A stretch of 64,000 bases of DNA from Pedobacter sp. KBW06 (GTDB taxonomy: Bacteria > Bacteroidota > Bacteroidia > Sphingobacteriales > Sphingobacteriaceae). The stretch's first letter is position 1. Every line of letters starts with the position of its first letter. The notes under the pieces were generated by a model that was not told where the DNA came from, made no database searches, and saw nothing but the letters and a program-made list of their open reading frames with translations. Below, one piece after another: positions 27,646-36,584 of this stretch. Made by a program: the position numbers and the translations under genes. The stretch covers positions 1,216,134-1,280,133 of the forward strand of contig NZ_QAJL01000003.1 in NCBI RefSeq assembly GCF_003852525.1, written 5' to 3'.

Positions 27646-30240
27646 ATGAACTTCAACAACTTTACTATAAAAGCACAGGAGGCGATTCAACAGGCTTCTG
27701 AAATAGCTCAGGGCAATCAGCAACAAGCTATTGAAACAGCACACATCCTAAAGGGATTGCTTACTGTTGATGAAAATGTAGTTTCTTATGTTTTAAAGAA
27801 ACTAAACGTAAACCTAAATGTGTTAAGTCAGCATTTAGACAGTCAGATTGCCAAATTTCCAAAAGTGACCGGCAGCAGTCCGTATTTAACTTCAGGGAGC
27901 AATAGTGCTTTACAAAAAGCACAGTCTTACCTTAAGGAATTTAAGGATGAGTTTGTTTCCGTAGAACACTTATTATTGGGTTTATTATCGGTAAATGACC
28001 AGACTTCAAAATTATTAAAAGATCAGGGGGTTACAGAAAAAGACCTGAAAAAAGCCATTGTTGCTTTAAGAGGCTCGAGTCATGTAACTGATCAGAATGC
28101 CGAAGCAACTTATAATGCTTTGAATAAATATGCCAGAAACCTGAATGAATATGCAGAATCAGGCAAACTGGATCCCGTAATTGGCCGTGATGAGGAGATC
28201 CGCAGGGTAATTCAAATCCTTTCGAGACGTACCAAGAACAATCCGATTCTGATTGGTGAACCCGGAGTGGGTAAAACAGCCATCGCTGAGGGGATTGCTT
28301 TCCGGATCATCAAAGGGGATGTTCCATCGAACCTGAAAACGAAGACCGTTTTCTCTTTAGATATGGGCGCTTTAATTGCAGGGGCTAAATATAAAGGGGA
28401 ATTTGAAGAACGTTTGAAAGCAGTGGTAAAAGAGGTGACACAAAGCGATGGAGACATCATCCTTTTCATCGATGAGATCCATACCTTGGTAGGTGCAGGT
28501 GGTGGCGAGGGTGCTATGGATGCGGCAAATATCTTAAAACCAGCACTGGCACGTGGAGAATTGCGTGCGATCGGCGCAACCACCTTAGATGAGTACCAAA
28601 AATATTTAGAAAAGGATAAAGCTTTGGAGCGTCGTTTCCAGAAGGTAATGGTCAATGAGCCGGATACTCAGGATGCGATTTCTATTCTTCGCGGATTAAA
28701 GGAGCGTTATGAAACCCACCACAAGGTGCGGATTAAAGATGAGGCGATCATTGCTGCGGTAGAATTGTCGCAACGATATATAGCAGACCGCTTTTTACCG
28801 GATAAAGCCATCGATTTGATGGATGAGGCAGCTTCTAAGCTGAGACTGGAAATGGACAGTGTCCCTGAAAATGTCGATGAACTGGAGCGCAAAATTATGC
28901 AGCTGGAAATCGAGCGTGAGGCGATCAAAAGAGAAAATGACGATAAAAAAGTAAAATCTCTTGGGGAGGAAATTGCCAACCTGTCTGCCGAACGTGACGA
29001 ATTGAAAGCGAAGTGGCAAAGTGAGAAAGACCTGGTAGATGGGATAAATGCAGAAATTGAGCAGATAGAAAACTATAAACTGGAAGCCGAACAGGCGGAA
29101 CGTGCGGGTGATTATGGAAAGGTGGCAGAGCTCCGTTATGGAAAAGTGAAAGAGGCACAGGACAAGGTAGAAAAACTAAAAGCTGAACTCGCAGGTCATC
29201 AGACGGAAAGCAGGATGCTGAAAGAGGAAGTGACGGCGGATGATATTGCTGGTGTAGTAGCACGATGGACAGGGATTCCGGTAACAAAACTGGTTTCCAG
29301 TGAAAGGGAAAAACTACTTCACCTGGAGGATGAACTGCACAAACGTGTGGCAGGTCAGGATGAAGCGATCGAAGCAATTTCGGATGCAATCCGCAGGTCA
29401 AGGGCCGGATTACAGGATAAGCGCAAGCCTATTGGCTCGTTCATCTTCCTTGGAACAACCGGAGTTGGTAAAACAGAGCTTGCTAAAGCGCTTGCGGAGT
29501 TCTTATTCAACGACGAGAATGCCATGACACGGATAGATATGAGTGAATATCAGGAACGTCATGCAGTATCCAGGTTAATCGGAGCGCCTCCGGGATATGT
29601 GGGTTATGATGAAGGCGGACAATTAACGGAAGCGGTACGTAGAAAACCATATTCTGTAGTCTTGCTGGATGAGATTGAAAAAGCCCATCCTGACGTGTTC
29701 AACATCCTGCTGCAAGTATTGGATGATGGACGTTTAACGGACAACAAAGGACGTGTAGTTAACTTTAAAAACACGATTATCATTATGACCTCCAATATCG
29801 GTTCTCATTTGATTCAGGATAACTTCAAAAGCCTGGATGATGAAAACCGCGATGAAGTAATTGCTAAGACCAAAAGCGAGCTGTTTGAATTGTTAAAACA
29901 AACCATCAGGCCGGAGTTTTTAAACCGGATCGACGAGCTGATCATGTTCACTCCATTGAACCGCAGCGAAATCAGAAATATTGTTGACTTACAGTTCAAA
30001 CATGTACAGGATACACTGGCAGAGATGGGTGTCGAGATTGAGGCCTCTGTAGAAGCGCTGGATTGGCTGGCAGAATTGGGTTATGATCCCCAGTTTGGAG
30101 CAAGGCCACTAAAACGTGTGATTCAGAAAAGGATTCTGAACGAACTATCTAAGGAAATATTGTCCGGAAAGATAGATAAAGACAGTAAAATCAAACTTGA
30201 TACATTTGATCACAAATTTGTCTTTTTAAATAACAAATAA
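27646..30240 (+). CDS. clpB: ATP-dependent disaggregase chaperone ClpB
   Basis: An 864-residue Hsp100 chaperone that, with DnaK, pulls polypeptides out of aggregates through the central pore of its hexamer. It has an N-domain with two Clp_N repeats (1-145), AAA-1 with Walker A GEPGVGKTA (about 205) and Walker B ILFIDEIHT, a coiled-coil M-domain (about 405-530, rich in Glu/Lys/Ala), AAA-2 with Walker A GTTGVGKTE (about 604) and VVLLDEIEKAH, and a D2-small domain. The pore-loop motifs KYKGEFEERL and GYVGYDEGG are present. The length is typical. It has its own terminator at 30261-30311. Confidence 0.98.
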   Translation: MNFNNFTIKAQEAIQQASEIAQGNQQQAIETAHILKGLLTVDENVVSYVLKKLNVNLNVLSQHLDSQIAKFPKVTGSSPYLTSGSNSALQKAQSYLKEFKDEFVSVEHLLLGLLSVNDQTSKLLKDQGVTEKDLKKAIVALRGSSHVTDQNAEATYNALNKYARNLNEYAESGKLDPVIGRDEEIRRVIQILSRRTKNNPILIGEPGVGKTAIAEGIAFRIIKGDVPSNLKTKTVFSLDMGALIAGAKYKGEFEERLKAVVKEVTQSDGDIILFIDEIHTLVGAGGGEGAMDAANILKPALARGELRAIGATTLDEYQKYLEKDKALERRFQKVMVNEPDTQDAISILRGLKERYETHHKVRIKDEAIIAAVELSQRYIADRFLPDKAIDLMDEAASKLRLEMDSVPENVDELERKIMQLEIEREAIKRENDDKKVKSLGEEIANLSAERDELKAKWQSEKDLVDGINAEIEQIENYKLEAEQAERAGDYGKVAELRYGKVKEAQDKVEKLKAELAGHQTESRMLKEEVTADDIAGVVARWTGIPVTKLVSSEREKLLHLEDELHKRVAGQDEAIEAISDAIRRSRAGLQDKRKPIGSFIFLGTTGVGKTELAKALAEFLFNDENAMTRIDMSEYQERHAVSRLIGAPPGYVGYDEGGQLTEAVRRKPYSVVLLDEIEKAHPDVFNILLQVLDDGRLTDNKGRVVNFKNTIIIMTSNIGSHLIQDNFKSLDDENRDEVIAKTKSELFELLKQTIRPEFLNRIDELIMFTPLNRSEIRNIVDLQFKHVQDTLAEMGVEIEASVEALDWLAELGYDPQFGARPLKRVIQKRILNELSKEILSGKIDKDSKIKLDTFDHKFVFLNNK

Positions 30241-30260
30241 GTTTAAAAAACATAATTTAT

Positions 30261-30311
30261 AGTCAGGATAGTTAAGGTTTCGCAAGACTCTTAATTGTCC
30301 TGACTTTTTTT
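30261..30311 (+). terminator. Intrinsic terminator of clpB
   Basis: AGTCAGGA pairs with TCCTGACT, with an inner GTTAAG/CTTAAT-type stem and an apical GTTTCGCAAGAC region, followed by seven T residues. Confidence 0.85.
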
Positions 30312-30397
30312 ATGATTTGTTTATATTATTTTCATTATAGCATATTTAATTCAACGTATTTTAACTAATATTGCTAGACACAAATGAAATCAATAGT

Positions 30398-31069
30398 ATG
30401 AACAAAAAATTAATCATCGCGGCCGCGTTATGTGGTCTCGCGCTCGGTTCCCGCGCGCAAACAGAAAAGGGAAATTTCCTGTTGGGGGGAAATTTCAGCT
30501 TCAATAGCAACAAAACCGACGAGAAGTATCCCCGCACGAATAGCTTTACAATAGGCCCCCAAATTGGCTATTTTATCAGTGACAATTTTGCAATAGGCCT
30601 TAAAATCGCGTACGGTTATTCCAGACAAAAGCCTTTTGTCGAATATACTCAGAACGAAGGACAGCCTTTTCGATATGCCCGTAGCGGGTATCGGGAAGAA
30701 GGACTTTACATTAACCCTTTTGTTCGCTATTATGTAAACCTAAACACGAAACTTAAATTCTTCGGCGCATTTTCAGCAACTATAGGTGATCAAAGAGGCA
30801 AATCAATAGGAGAAAACCAAAATAACAGTTTCTACGGAACTCAAAATAAGTCTTACGGACTAATTCTAGCACCAGGCCTCGCTTTCTTCCCCACAAAAAA
30901 ACTGGCTATTGAATTTTCCACGTTACTGCTCAACTATCAACGATACAAATGGTCCAGTTATTCAATAACCGGCAATAGACAAGTGATCACAGACGATTTT
31001 ACCACAGACAATCTATACTTTGGTGTGAGCACAATTCAGCCCTCAATTGGCATAAACTATCATTTTTAA
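30398..31069 (+). CDS. Outer-membrane beta-barrel protein, paralogue 1
   Basis: 223 residues from the ATG at 30398, chosen because it gives a clean signal peptide (MNKKLIIAAALCGLALGSRAQ). An upstream TTG start is unlikely. The mature protein starts TEKGNFLLGGNFSF and has repeated amphipathic strands with GYFISDNFAIGLKIAYGYS, PFVRYYVNL, LAPGLAFFPTKKLAIEFS, ending in a terminal-Phe strand (SIGINYHF). It is homologous to the products of 31166 and 38493. A small porin or structural barrel is likely; the function is unknown. Confidence 0.87.
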   Translation: MNKKLIIAAALCGLALGSRAQTEKGNFLLGGNFSFNSNKTDEKYPRTNSFTIGPQIGYFISDNFAIGLKIAYGYSRQKPFVEYTQNEGQPFRYARSGYREEGLYINPFVRYYVNLNTKLKFFGAFSATIGDQRGKSIGENQNNSFYGTQNKSYGLILAPGLAFFPTKKLAIEFSTLLLNYQRYKWSSYSITGNRQVITDDFTTDNLYFGVSTIQPSIGINYHF

Positions 31070-31165
31070 CAGCTAACTCATCAATTCACTGGCCTGCTCC
31101 GGTCTTGCCCTGACAAGCTGCAAAAAGGCATATTATCCATATTAAACACCAATAAAACCATTTAT

Positions 31166-31822
31166 ATGAAAATCAAACTAATTATCACCATAGCCATTAG
31201 CGCATTTACCCTTACTTCAATTGCACAAACAGAAAAGGGTACATTTTTATTGGGAGGTAGTATTGGCTACTCCTCAAGCGAGAATAAAAGCTCATCCCGA
31301 CCAACAACCTCTAAGTCAAACTTTATAACGATATCTCCTAAAATGGGTTATTTCATTGACAATAATTTTGCAATAGGCGCAAAATTAGATTACACAACAG
31401 GCAAAAATAGATATCGTACAAGTGATTATGAAAATAGCACAGACATCTTTACTTCGTTTGGAAAGAGCGATAGATATGGAATTAGTCCCTTCGCCCGTTA
31501 TTATATAAGCCTAACTGAAACACTAAAATTTTATGGAGAGCTGGAAATGTTATTTGAGACAGGAAAGTCGAAGAAAACCGACGAGGATGGAAACACTTTG
31601 AGTCTGGCCTATAAATTCAATACTTATCGTCCGGCGCTAAGTCCAGGCCTGGTGCTCTTTCCTTCAAAAAAATGGGCAATTGAATTTTCCTTTCCCCTGA
31701 TCAGCTTTGAAAAAAGAACTTATTGGATGGTGGCAGAAGGAAATTCTAAAAGCAATACAAATTCCTTTGACTTCGGGTTGAATACATTTAATCCAAAACT
31801 TGGCTTTAATTATCATTTTTAG
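31166..31822 (+). CDS. Outer-membrane beta-barrel protein, paralogue 2
   Basis: A 218-residue protein with a signal peptide (MKIKLIITIAISAFTLTSIAQ) and mature start TEKGTFLLGGSIGYSS. The strands MGYFIDNNFAIGAKLDY, PFARYYISL, LSPGLVLFPSKKWAIEFS and the final KLGFNYHF align along its length with its neighbour 96 bp upstream and with the product of 38493, so it is a tandem duplicate that has diverged. A shared terminator follows. Confidence 0.87.
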   Translation: MKIKLIITIAISAFTLTSIAQTEKGTFLLGGSIGYSSSENKSSSRPTTSKSNFITISPKMGYFIDNNFAIGAKLDYTTGKNRYRTSDYENSTDIFTSFGKSDRYGISPFARYYISLTETLKFYGELEMLFETGKSKKTDEDGNTLSLAYKFNTYRPALSPGLVLFPSKKWAIEFSFPLISFEKRTYWMVAEGNSKSNTNSFDFGLNTFNPKLGFNYHF

Positions 31823-31836
31823 TGATATGCATAAAA

Positions 31837-31873
31837 AAAAGGCCGGTGTTTTTAAAAACACCGGCCTTTTTGC
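31837..31873. terminator. Bidirectional intrinsic terminator
   Basis: AAAAGGCCGGTGTTTTT pairs with AAAAACACCGGCCTTTT, giving T-runs on both strands. It separates the plus-strand barrel gene from the convergent MFS gene. Confidence 0.9.
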
Positions 31874-31931
31874 GACAAAATTTCCTGTCTGTCTTATAGG
31901 GTTCAAATCGGAAACACGATGATCTGCTGAT

Positions 31932-33134
31932 TTATTTCTTCGCTTCAATATTAGGAAGGAAGCCCGTCAGCAATCCGATCAGTGGAAGGAAAGAACAAAC
32001 ATGGAATACGTATTCAATGCTCGTTCCATCTGCCAGTTTTCCCAGCAATGCAGAGCCGATCCCTCCCATTCCAAAAGCAAAACCAAAGAACAGGCCGGCT
32101 ACCAGTCCGACTTTACCCGGTATCAGTTCCTGCGCGTATACCAGGATCGCAGAGAAGGCTGAAGCCAGGATCATCCCTATCGGTACAATCAGCACGCCCG
32201 TCCAGAATAAATTCGCATAAGGCAGCATTAATGCAAAAGGAGCTGTTCCCAGGATGGAAAACCAGATGACATATTTACGGCCAAAGCGATCCCCAACCGG
32301 GCCGCCAACCAAGGTTCCCGCAGCCACAGAGAACAGGAATACAAACAGGTAAATCTGTGAGCTCTGAACCGACACATGAAATTTATCTATCACGTAAAAG
32401 GTAAAATAACTCGTCAGACTGGCCATATAGAAATACTTCGAAAAGATCAGCACCAATAAGATCCCTACCGCAAAAATCACTTTCTTTCTGGAGAACGTAC
32501 TGACTACCGTTTCTACTTTGGCCCCTTGCTTCGCTTTTTTCAGCATATAACCCTTGTACCAGTTTCCTACCCTGCTTAAAATCAGAATGGCCAGTAAGGC
32601 GATCAATGAGAACCAGATCACGCTAAATTGTCCATAAGGAACAATGATCCAGGCGGCCAACAGTGGTCCCAGGGAACTACCGGCATTTCCGCCCAACTGG
32701 AAGATCGACTGCGCCAATCCTCTTCGTCCACCTGAAGCAGCATGTGCCATTCGGGAGGCTTCGGGATGAAAAATCGAGGAGCCCGTTCCGATTAAAGCGA
32801 CGGAAGCAAGCATCATATAAAAACCACTGGAAACAGAGAGAATTACCAGACCAAGCAAGGTAAATCCCATACCTATTGCCAGGGAATAAGGTTGTGGTTT
32901 TTTATCAGTATACATCCCGACAAAAGGCTGAAACAGAGAAGCTGCCATCTGGAAGGTCAGCGTAATCAGTCCGATTTGAGAAAAACTGAGGTGATAACTT
33001 TCTTTAATCACCGGATAAATGGCAGGAATCAGAGATTGAATGGTATCGTTTAATAAGTGCGAAAAACTAATGGCAAAGAGGATCGGGAAGACAGTATTTT
33101 CAACCATTTTCCCCGTGGAAGGAGCAGTATTCAT
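31932..33134 (-). CDS. MFS transporter, fosmidomycin-resistance (Fsr)-like
   Basis: 400 residues from the ATG at 33134; a GTG at 33155 would add seven residues. It has twelve hydrophobic helices. The N-terminal FAISFSHLLNDTIQSLIPAIYPVIKESYHLSFSQIGLITL and VALIGTGSSIFHPEASRMAHAASGGRRGLAQSIFQLGGNAGSSLGPL are the hallmark segments of the Fsr branch of MFS efflux pumps. It may export a small anionic drug or metabolite. Confidence 0.9.
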   Translation of the reverse strand: MNTAPSTGKMVENTVFPILFAISFSHLLNDTIQSLIPAIYPVIKESYHLSFSQIGLITLTFQMAASLFQPFVGMYTDKKPQPYSLAIGMGFTLLGLVILSVSSGFYMMLASVALIGTGSSIFHPEASRMAHAASGGRRGLAQSIFQLGGNAGSSLGPLLAAWIIVPYGQFSVIWFSLIALLAILILSRVGNWYKGYMLKKAKQGAKVETVVSTFSRKKVIFAVGILLVLIFSKYFYMASLTSYFTFYVIDKFHVSVQSSQIYLFVFLFSVAAGTLVGGPVGDRFGRKYVIWFSILGTAPFALMLPYANLFWTGVLIVPIGMILASAFSAILVYAQELIPGKVGLVAGLFFGFAFGMGGIGSALLGKLADGTSIEYVFHVCSFLPLIGLLTGFLPNIEAKK

Positions 33135-33273
33135 GTCAAAATTAATGTTAACCACAAAGATATAAAATGTTTTGTTTAAGATTTCAGCTATTTTATTAGA
33201 TAAAACGACAGGAATAACAAACCTTTTTTATTTAGAATTGTTATTAAGGCTCAGTCATCAAATCAATAAATAC

Positions 33274-35568
33274 ATGAAAATCGCTTATATTTCTTCTTAT
33301 CCACCACGTGAATGTGGGATCGCTACGTTTAATCATAACCTCCTTCGTGCAATAGGCCATGATAAAGCTGCCGTATCCGACGATAGCTTTGTAGTGGCGA
33401 TGAATGATTCCGAGGGTTTAGATGAATATGAATATCCTAAAGAAGTTAAATACATCATCCGCCAGGAAAACCAAAAAGACTACATCCGTGCAGCCGATTA
33501 TATCAATACCAGTCTTGCGGATGCCTGTATACTCGAACATGAGTTTGGGATTTACGGAGGTGAAAGTGGCGTTTATATTCTCCCATTGATTGCGCGGTTA
33601 AAAAAACCGCTGATCACCATTTTTCATACGATCTTAAAAGATCCCAATTATATGCAACTGACCATCATCAGGGAAATTGCAAAACACTCCTCCAGAATTG
33701 TGGTGATGAGCCACAGGGCTATTGGATTTTTAACCAGTATCTACGGAATTCCTTTTTCAAAAATACAACTGATAGAACATGGCGTTCCGGACCTGGAAGC
33801 CAAAACAGAAAACCCGGTAAAACAATCACTGGCCTTCAAAAACAGGAAAGTGTTGTTTACCTTTGGCCTGATCAGCAGAAACAAAGGCCTGGAAACAGTG
33901 ATAGAAGCCTTACCCGCCATTGTTGCCCAACATCCGGATGTGATGTATGTGATTCTGGGAACCACTCATCCTGGTGTAGTTAAAAACTCTGGTGAAGAAT
34001 ACCGCGACAGCTTAAAACGGCTAGCAAAAAAGCTGAATGTCGAAGCCAATCTTACTTTTATCAATAAATTTGTCTCTGAGGAAGAACTGTTCGACTACCT
34101 TACTGCCACCGATATGTACATCACGCCCTACCTTAATGAGGCGCAGATCACGAGCGGAACTTTATCTTATGCTGTGGGTTCAGGCGCGGCAGTCATTTCT
34201 ACCCCCTACTGGCATGCACAGGAACTACTGGCCGAAGACAGAGGAAGGTTGTTTGATTTCAGGGATTCGGAAGGACTTGCCCTGATCGTAAATGAATTGT
34301 TTGCAGATAAAGAAAAACTGCAATTGCTAAAATCCAATGCTTACGAATACGGATTGCATTTACGCTGGCCAAGTACAGGACAGGTTTTTATCGATGTACT
34401 GGACGAAGCTGTTTCCAAATACCTGTCGGAAATGGAAAAAGACGGAAAACAAATCATTGAACCGGATATGATGCCTGCGTTTAGTCTGGCCCATGTCCGA
34501 CGTCTGACAGACGATACAGGAATTGTACAGCATGCTAAATATGGCATTCCCAATCTGAAAGAAGGCTATTGTGTGGACGACAATTCCCGGGCCCTGATTC
34601 TCGCCATTCTTGCCTATCAGCAAAATAAGAGTAAAGTTGCCCTGGATCTCCTTCCAATTTACCTCAGTTTCATTCAATACATGCAGTCTGAGGACGGAAA
34701 TTTCAGAAACTTCCTGAGCTTTAAAAGAGAATACCTGGATGAGGTCGGCTCTGAAGATTCTTTCGGGCGTACGATCTGGGCACTAGGCTACCTCATCAGC
34801 AATGCGCCCAACAATTCTTACCGGGAATTTGCCAAAGATCTTTTCTTAAAATCTGCCAGTCATTTTAAAAACTTAACGCACCTGAGAGGGATTGCCAACA
34901 CCATTATCGGATTGGCAAAATACATGGAAGCACATCCTTATGATGAGCATATCCGGGAACAAATGGACTTGCTGGTGGTTCCTTTGAAAGCATCGTATAA
35001 AACACATAAGACCGGTGACTGGCATTGGTTTGAAGAAAAAATGACCTACGACAATGGCATTCTTCCACTTGCCTTATTTTCCTACTATGAGGTAAGCAAG
35101 GATCAGGAAGCTCTGGATATCGGTTTGGAAAGCATGGCCTTTCTATCCAAAAAAACACTGGCCGACGGCTATTTAAATCCGGTGGGCAATGATGGCTGGC
35201 TCTTTAAGGAAGGTCCGGAAATGGCATTATATGACCAGCAGGCGATAGAAACCATGGCCATGGTATTGATGTACTTCAAGGCTTATGAGATTACCCAAAA
35301 CCTCCTTTACATCAAAGAAATGTATTTGTGTTACCAATGGTTTCTGGGAGAAAACAGCTTGCACCTTCCGCTATATGACCACGAAACCAAAGGTTGTGGC
35401 GATGGTTTGCAGCCCCATGGCGTAAACCGTAACCAGGGTGCAGAAAGTACCCTTGCTTACTGGATTTCGCACCTGATGGTGCTTCAGGCTTTAGAATCTG
35501 AGTATGAATACATTCAAAGCGGAGACTTGCTTTCTCTTCAAAAGGAAATCAACAATCCATTGATTTAA
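33274..35568 (+). CDS. Two-domain glycosyltransferase (GT4 plus C-terminal helical domain)
   Basis: 764 residues from the ATG at 33274 (MKIAYISSYPPRECGIATFN, the normal GT-B opening); an earlier frame start adds 34 unlikely residues. Residues 1 to about 390 are a GT-B glycosyltransferase: LEHEFGIYGG, a second Rossmann half from about 200 (KVLFTFGLISRNKGLETVIEAL) and the donor-site region ITPYLNEAQITSGTLSYAVGSGAAVISTPYWHAQEL. The rest (about 420-760) is a helical domain with DNSRALILAILAYQ, SFGRTIWALGYLI and GDWHWFEEKMTYDNGILPLALF, resembling an alpha/alpha-toroid. The fusion and the following GT4 and GH130 genes suggest synthesis and turnover of one glycan, possibly mannose-based; that is inference. 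Confidence 0.85.
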   Translation: MKIAYISSYPPRECGIATFNHNLLRAIGHDKAAVSDDSFVVAMNDSEGLDEYEYPKEVKYIIRQENQKDYIRAADYINTSLADACILEHEFGIYGGESGVYILPLIARLKKPLITIFHTILKDPNYMQLTIIREIAKHSSRIVVMSHRAIGFLTSIYGIPFSKIQLIEHGVPDLEAKTENPVKQSLAFKNRKVLFTFGLISRNKGLETVIEALPAIVAQHPDVMYVILGTTHPGVVKNSGEEYRDSLKRLAKKLNVEANLTFINKFVSEEELFDYLTATDMYITPYLNEAQITSGTLSYAVGSGAAVISTPYWHAQELLAEDRGRLFDFRDSEGLALIVNELFADKEKLQLLKSNAYEYGLHLRWPSTGQVFIDVLDEAVSKYLSEMEKDGKQIIEPDMMPAFSLAHVRRLTDDTGIVQHAKYGIPNLKEGYCVDDNSRALILAILAYQQNKSKVALDLLPIYLSFIQYMQSEDGNFRNFLSFKREYLDEVGSEDSFGRTIWALGYLISNAPNNSYREFAKDLFLKSASHFKNLTHLRGIANTIIGLAKYMEAHPYDEHIREQMDLLVVPLKASYKTHKTGDWHWFEEKMTYDNGILPLALFSYYEVSKDQEALDIGLESMAFLSKKTLADGYLNPVGNDGWLFKEGPEMALYDQQAIETMAMVLMYFKAYEITQNLLYIKEMYLCYQWFLGENSLHLPLYDHETKGCGDGLQPHGVNRNQGAESTLAYWISHLMVLQALESEYEYIQSGDLLSLQKEINNPLI

Positions 35569-35570
35569 AT

Positions 35571-36584
35571 ATGAAGATTGCTGTATTGGCGCCCGTAGCC
35601 TGGAGAACTCCCCCAAGGCAGTACGGGCCATGGGAACAAATGGCTTCCAACCTAACGGAAGGATTGGTAAAAGCGGGAATTGAAGTGAGCCTTTTTGCCA
35701 CAGGTGATTCCATTACGTTGGGAAAGCTGGATGCGGTAATTGCGCAGGGTTACGAAGAAAACCGGGATCAGGACGCGAAAGTCATAGAATGCTTACACAT
35801 CAGCAACCTGATGGAGAAAGCCGGTGATTTCGACCTGATCCACAACCATTATGATTTTCTTCCCCTGAGTTATTCCCGTTTAATTGAAACGCCCATGATC
35901 ACGACCATTCATGGATTTTCTTCGGAAAAGATCATCCCTGTTTATCAAAAATACAATGACCATGGATATTATGTTTCGATCAGTGATTCCGACCGGCATC
36001 CTTCGCTTAAATACTTAAAAACAGTCTATAATGGAATTGATACCACTGCTTTTGTGTTCAATGATCATCCTCAAGACTATCTTTTGTTCTTCGGGCGGAT
36101 TCATCCTGATAAAGGGACCGCCGAAGCGATTCAAATTGCCATTCAAAGCGGGCGCAAACTCTTCATCGCAGGTATCATCCAGGACCAGGACTATTTCAAT
36201 ACCCGCATAGCACCATTTTTAAACGCCGACATTGAATTTTTAGGTGCCGCCGGACCAGAACAACGGAACGATCTTTTAAGAGGCGCCAGCGCGCTATTAC
36301 ACCCCATCAGCTTTGAAGAGCCTTTCGGTTTGAGTGTTGCTGAGGCCATGCTTTGCGGAACTCCGGTCATCGCGTATCACAGGGGTTCCATGCCAGAGTT
36401 GATCAAACATGGGAAAACTGGATTTCTGGTTAAAGAGATGGAAAGCGCGGTAGCTGCGGTTGCGCAATTGAATACGATCGACAGGAAGGCATGCCGGGAA
36501 TGGGCAGTCAGCCGTTTTTCTCAGGAAAGGATGGTAAAGGACTATATCAGCCTCTACCATCAAATATTATCTGTTACTTCTTAG
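35571..36584 (+). CDS. Glycosyltransferase family 4
   Basis: A 337-residue GT-B enzyme starting MKIAVLAPVAWRTPPRQYGPWE. The N-terminal acceptor domain has DLIHNHYDFLPLSYSRL and TTIHGFSSEK. The C-terminal donor domain has YLLFFGRIHPDKGTAEAIQIA and the E-x7-E motif in HPISFEEPFGLSVAEAMLCGTPVIAYHRGSMPELI. It starts 2 bp after the preceding transferase gene, so they are cotranscribed. Its last 11 bp overlap the convergent GH130 gene. Confidence 0.92.
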   Translation: MKIAVLAPVAWRTPPRQYGPWEQMASNLTEGLVKAGIEVSLFATGDSITLGKLDAVIAQGYEENRDQDAKVIECLHISNLMEKAGDFDLIHNHYDFLPLSYSRLIETPMITTIHGFSSEKIIPVYQKYNDHGYYVSISDSDRHPSLKYLKTVYNGIDTTAFVFNDHPQDYLLFFGRIHPDKGTAEAIQIAIQSGRKLFIAGIIQDQDYFNTRIAPFLNADIEFLGAAGPEQRNDLLRGASALLHPISFEEPFGLSVAEAMLCGTPVIAYHRGSMPELIKHGKTGFLVKEMESAVAAVAQLNTIDRKACREWAVSRFSQERMVKDYISLYHQILSVTS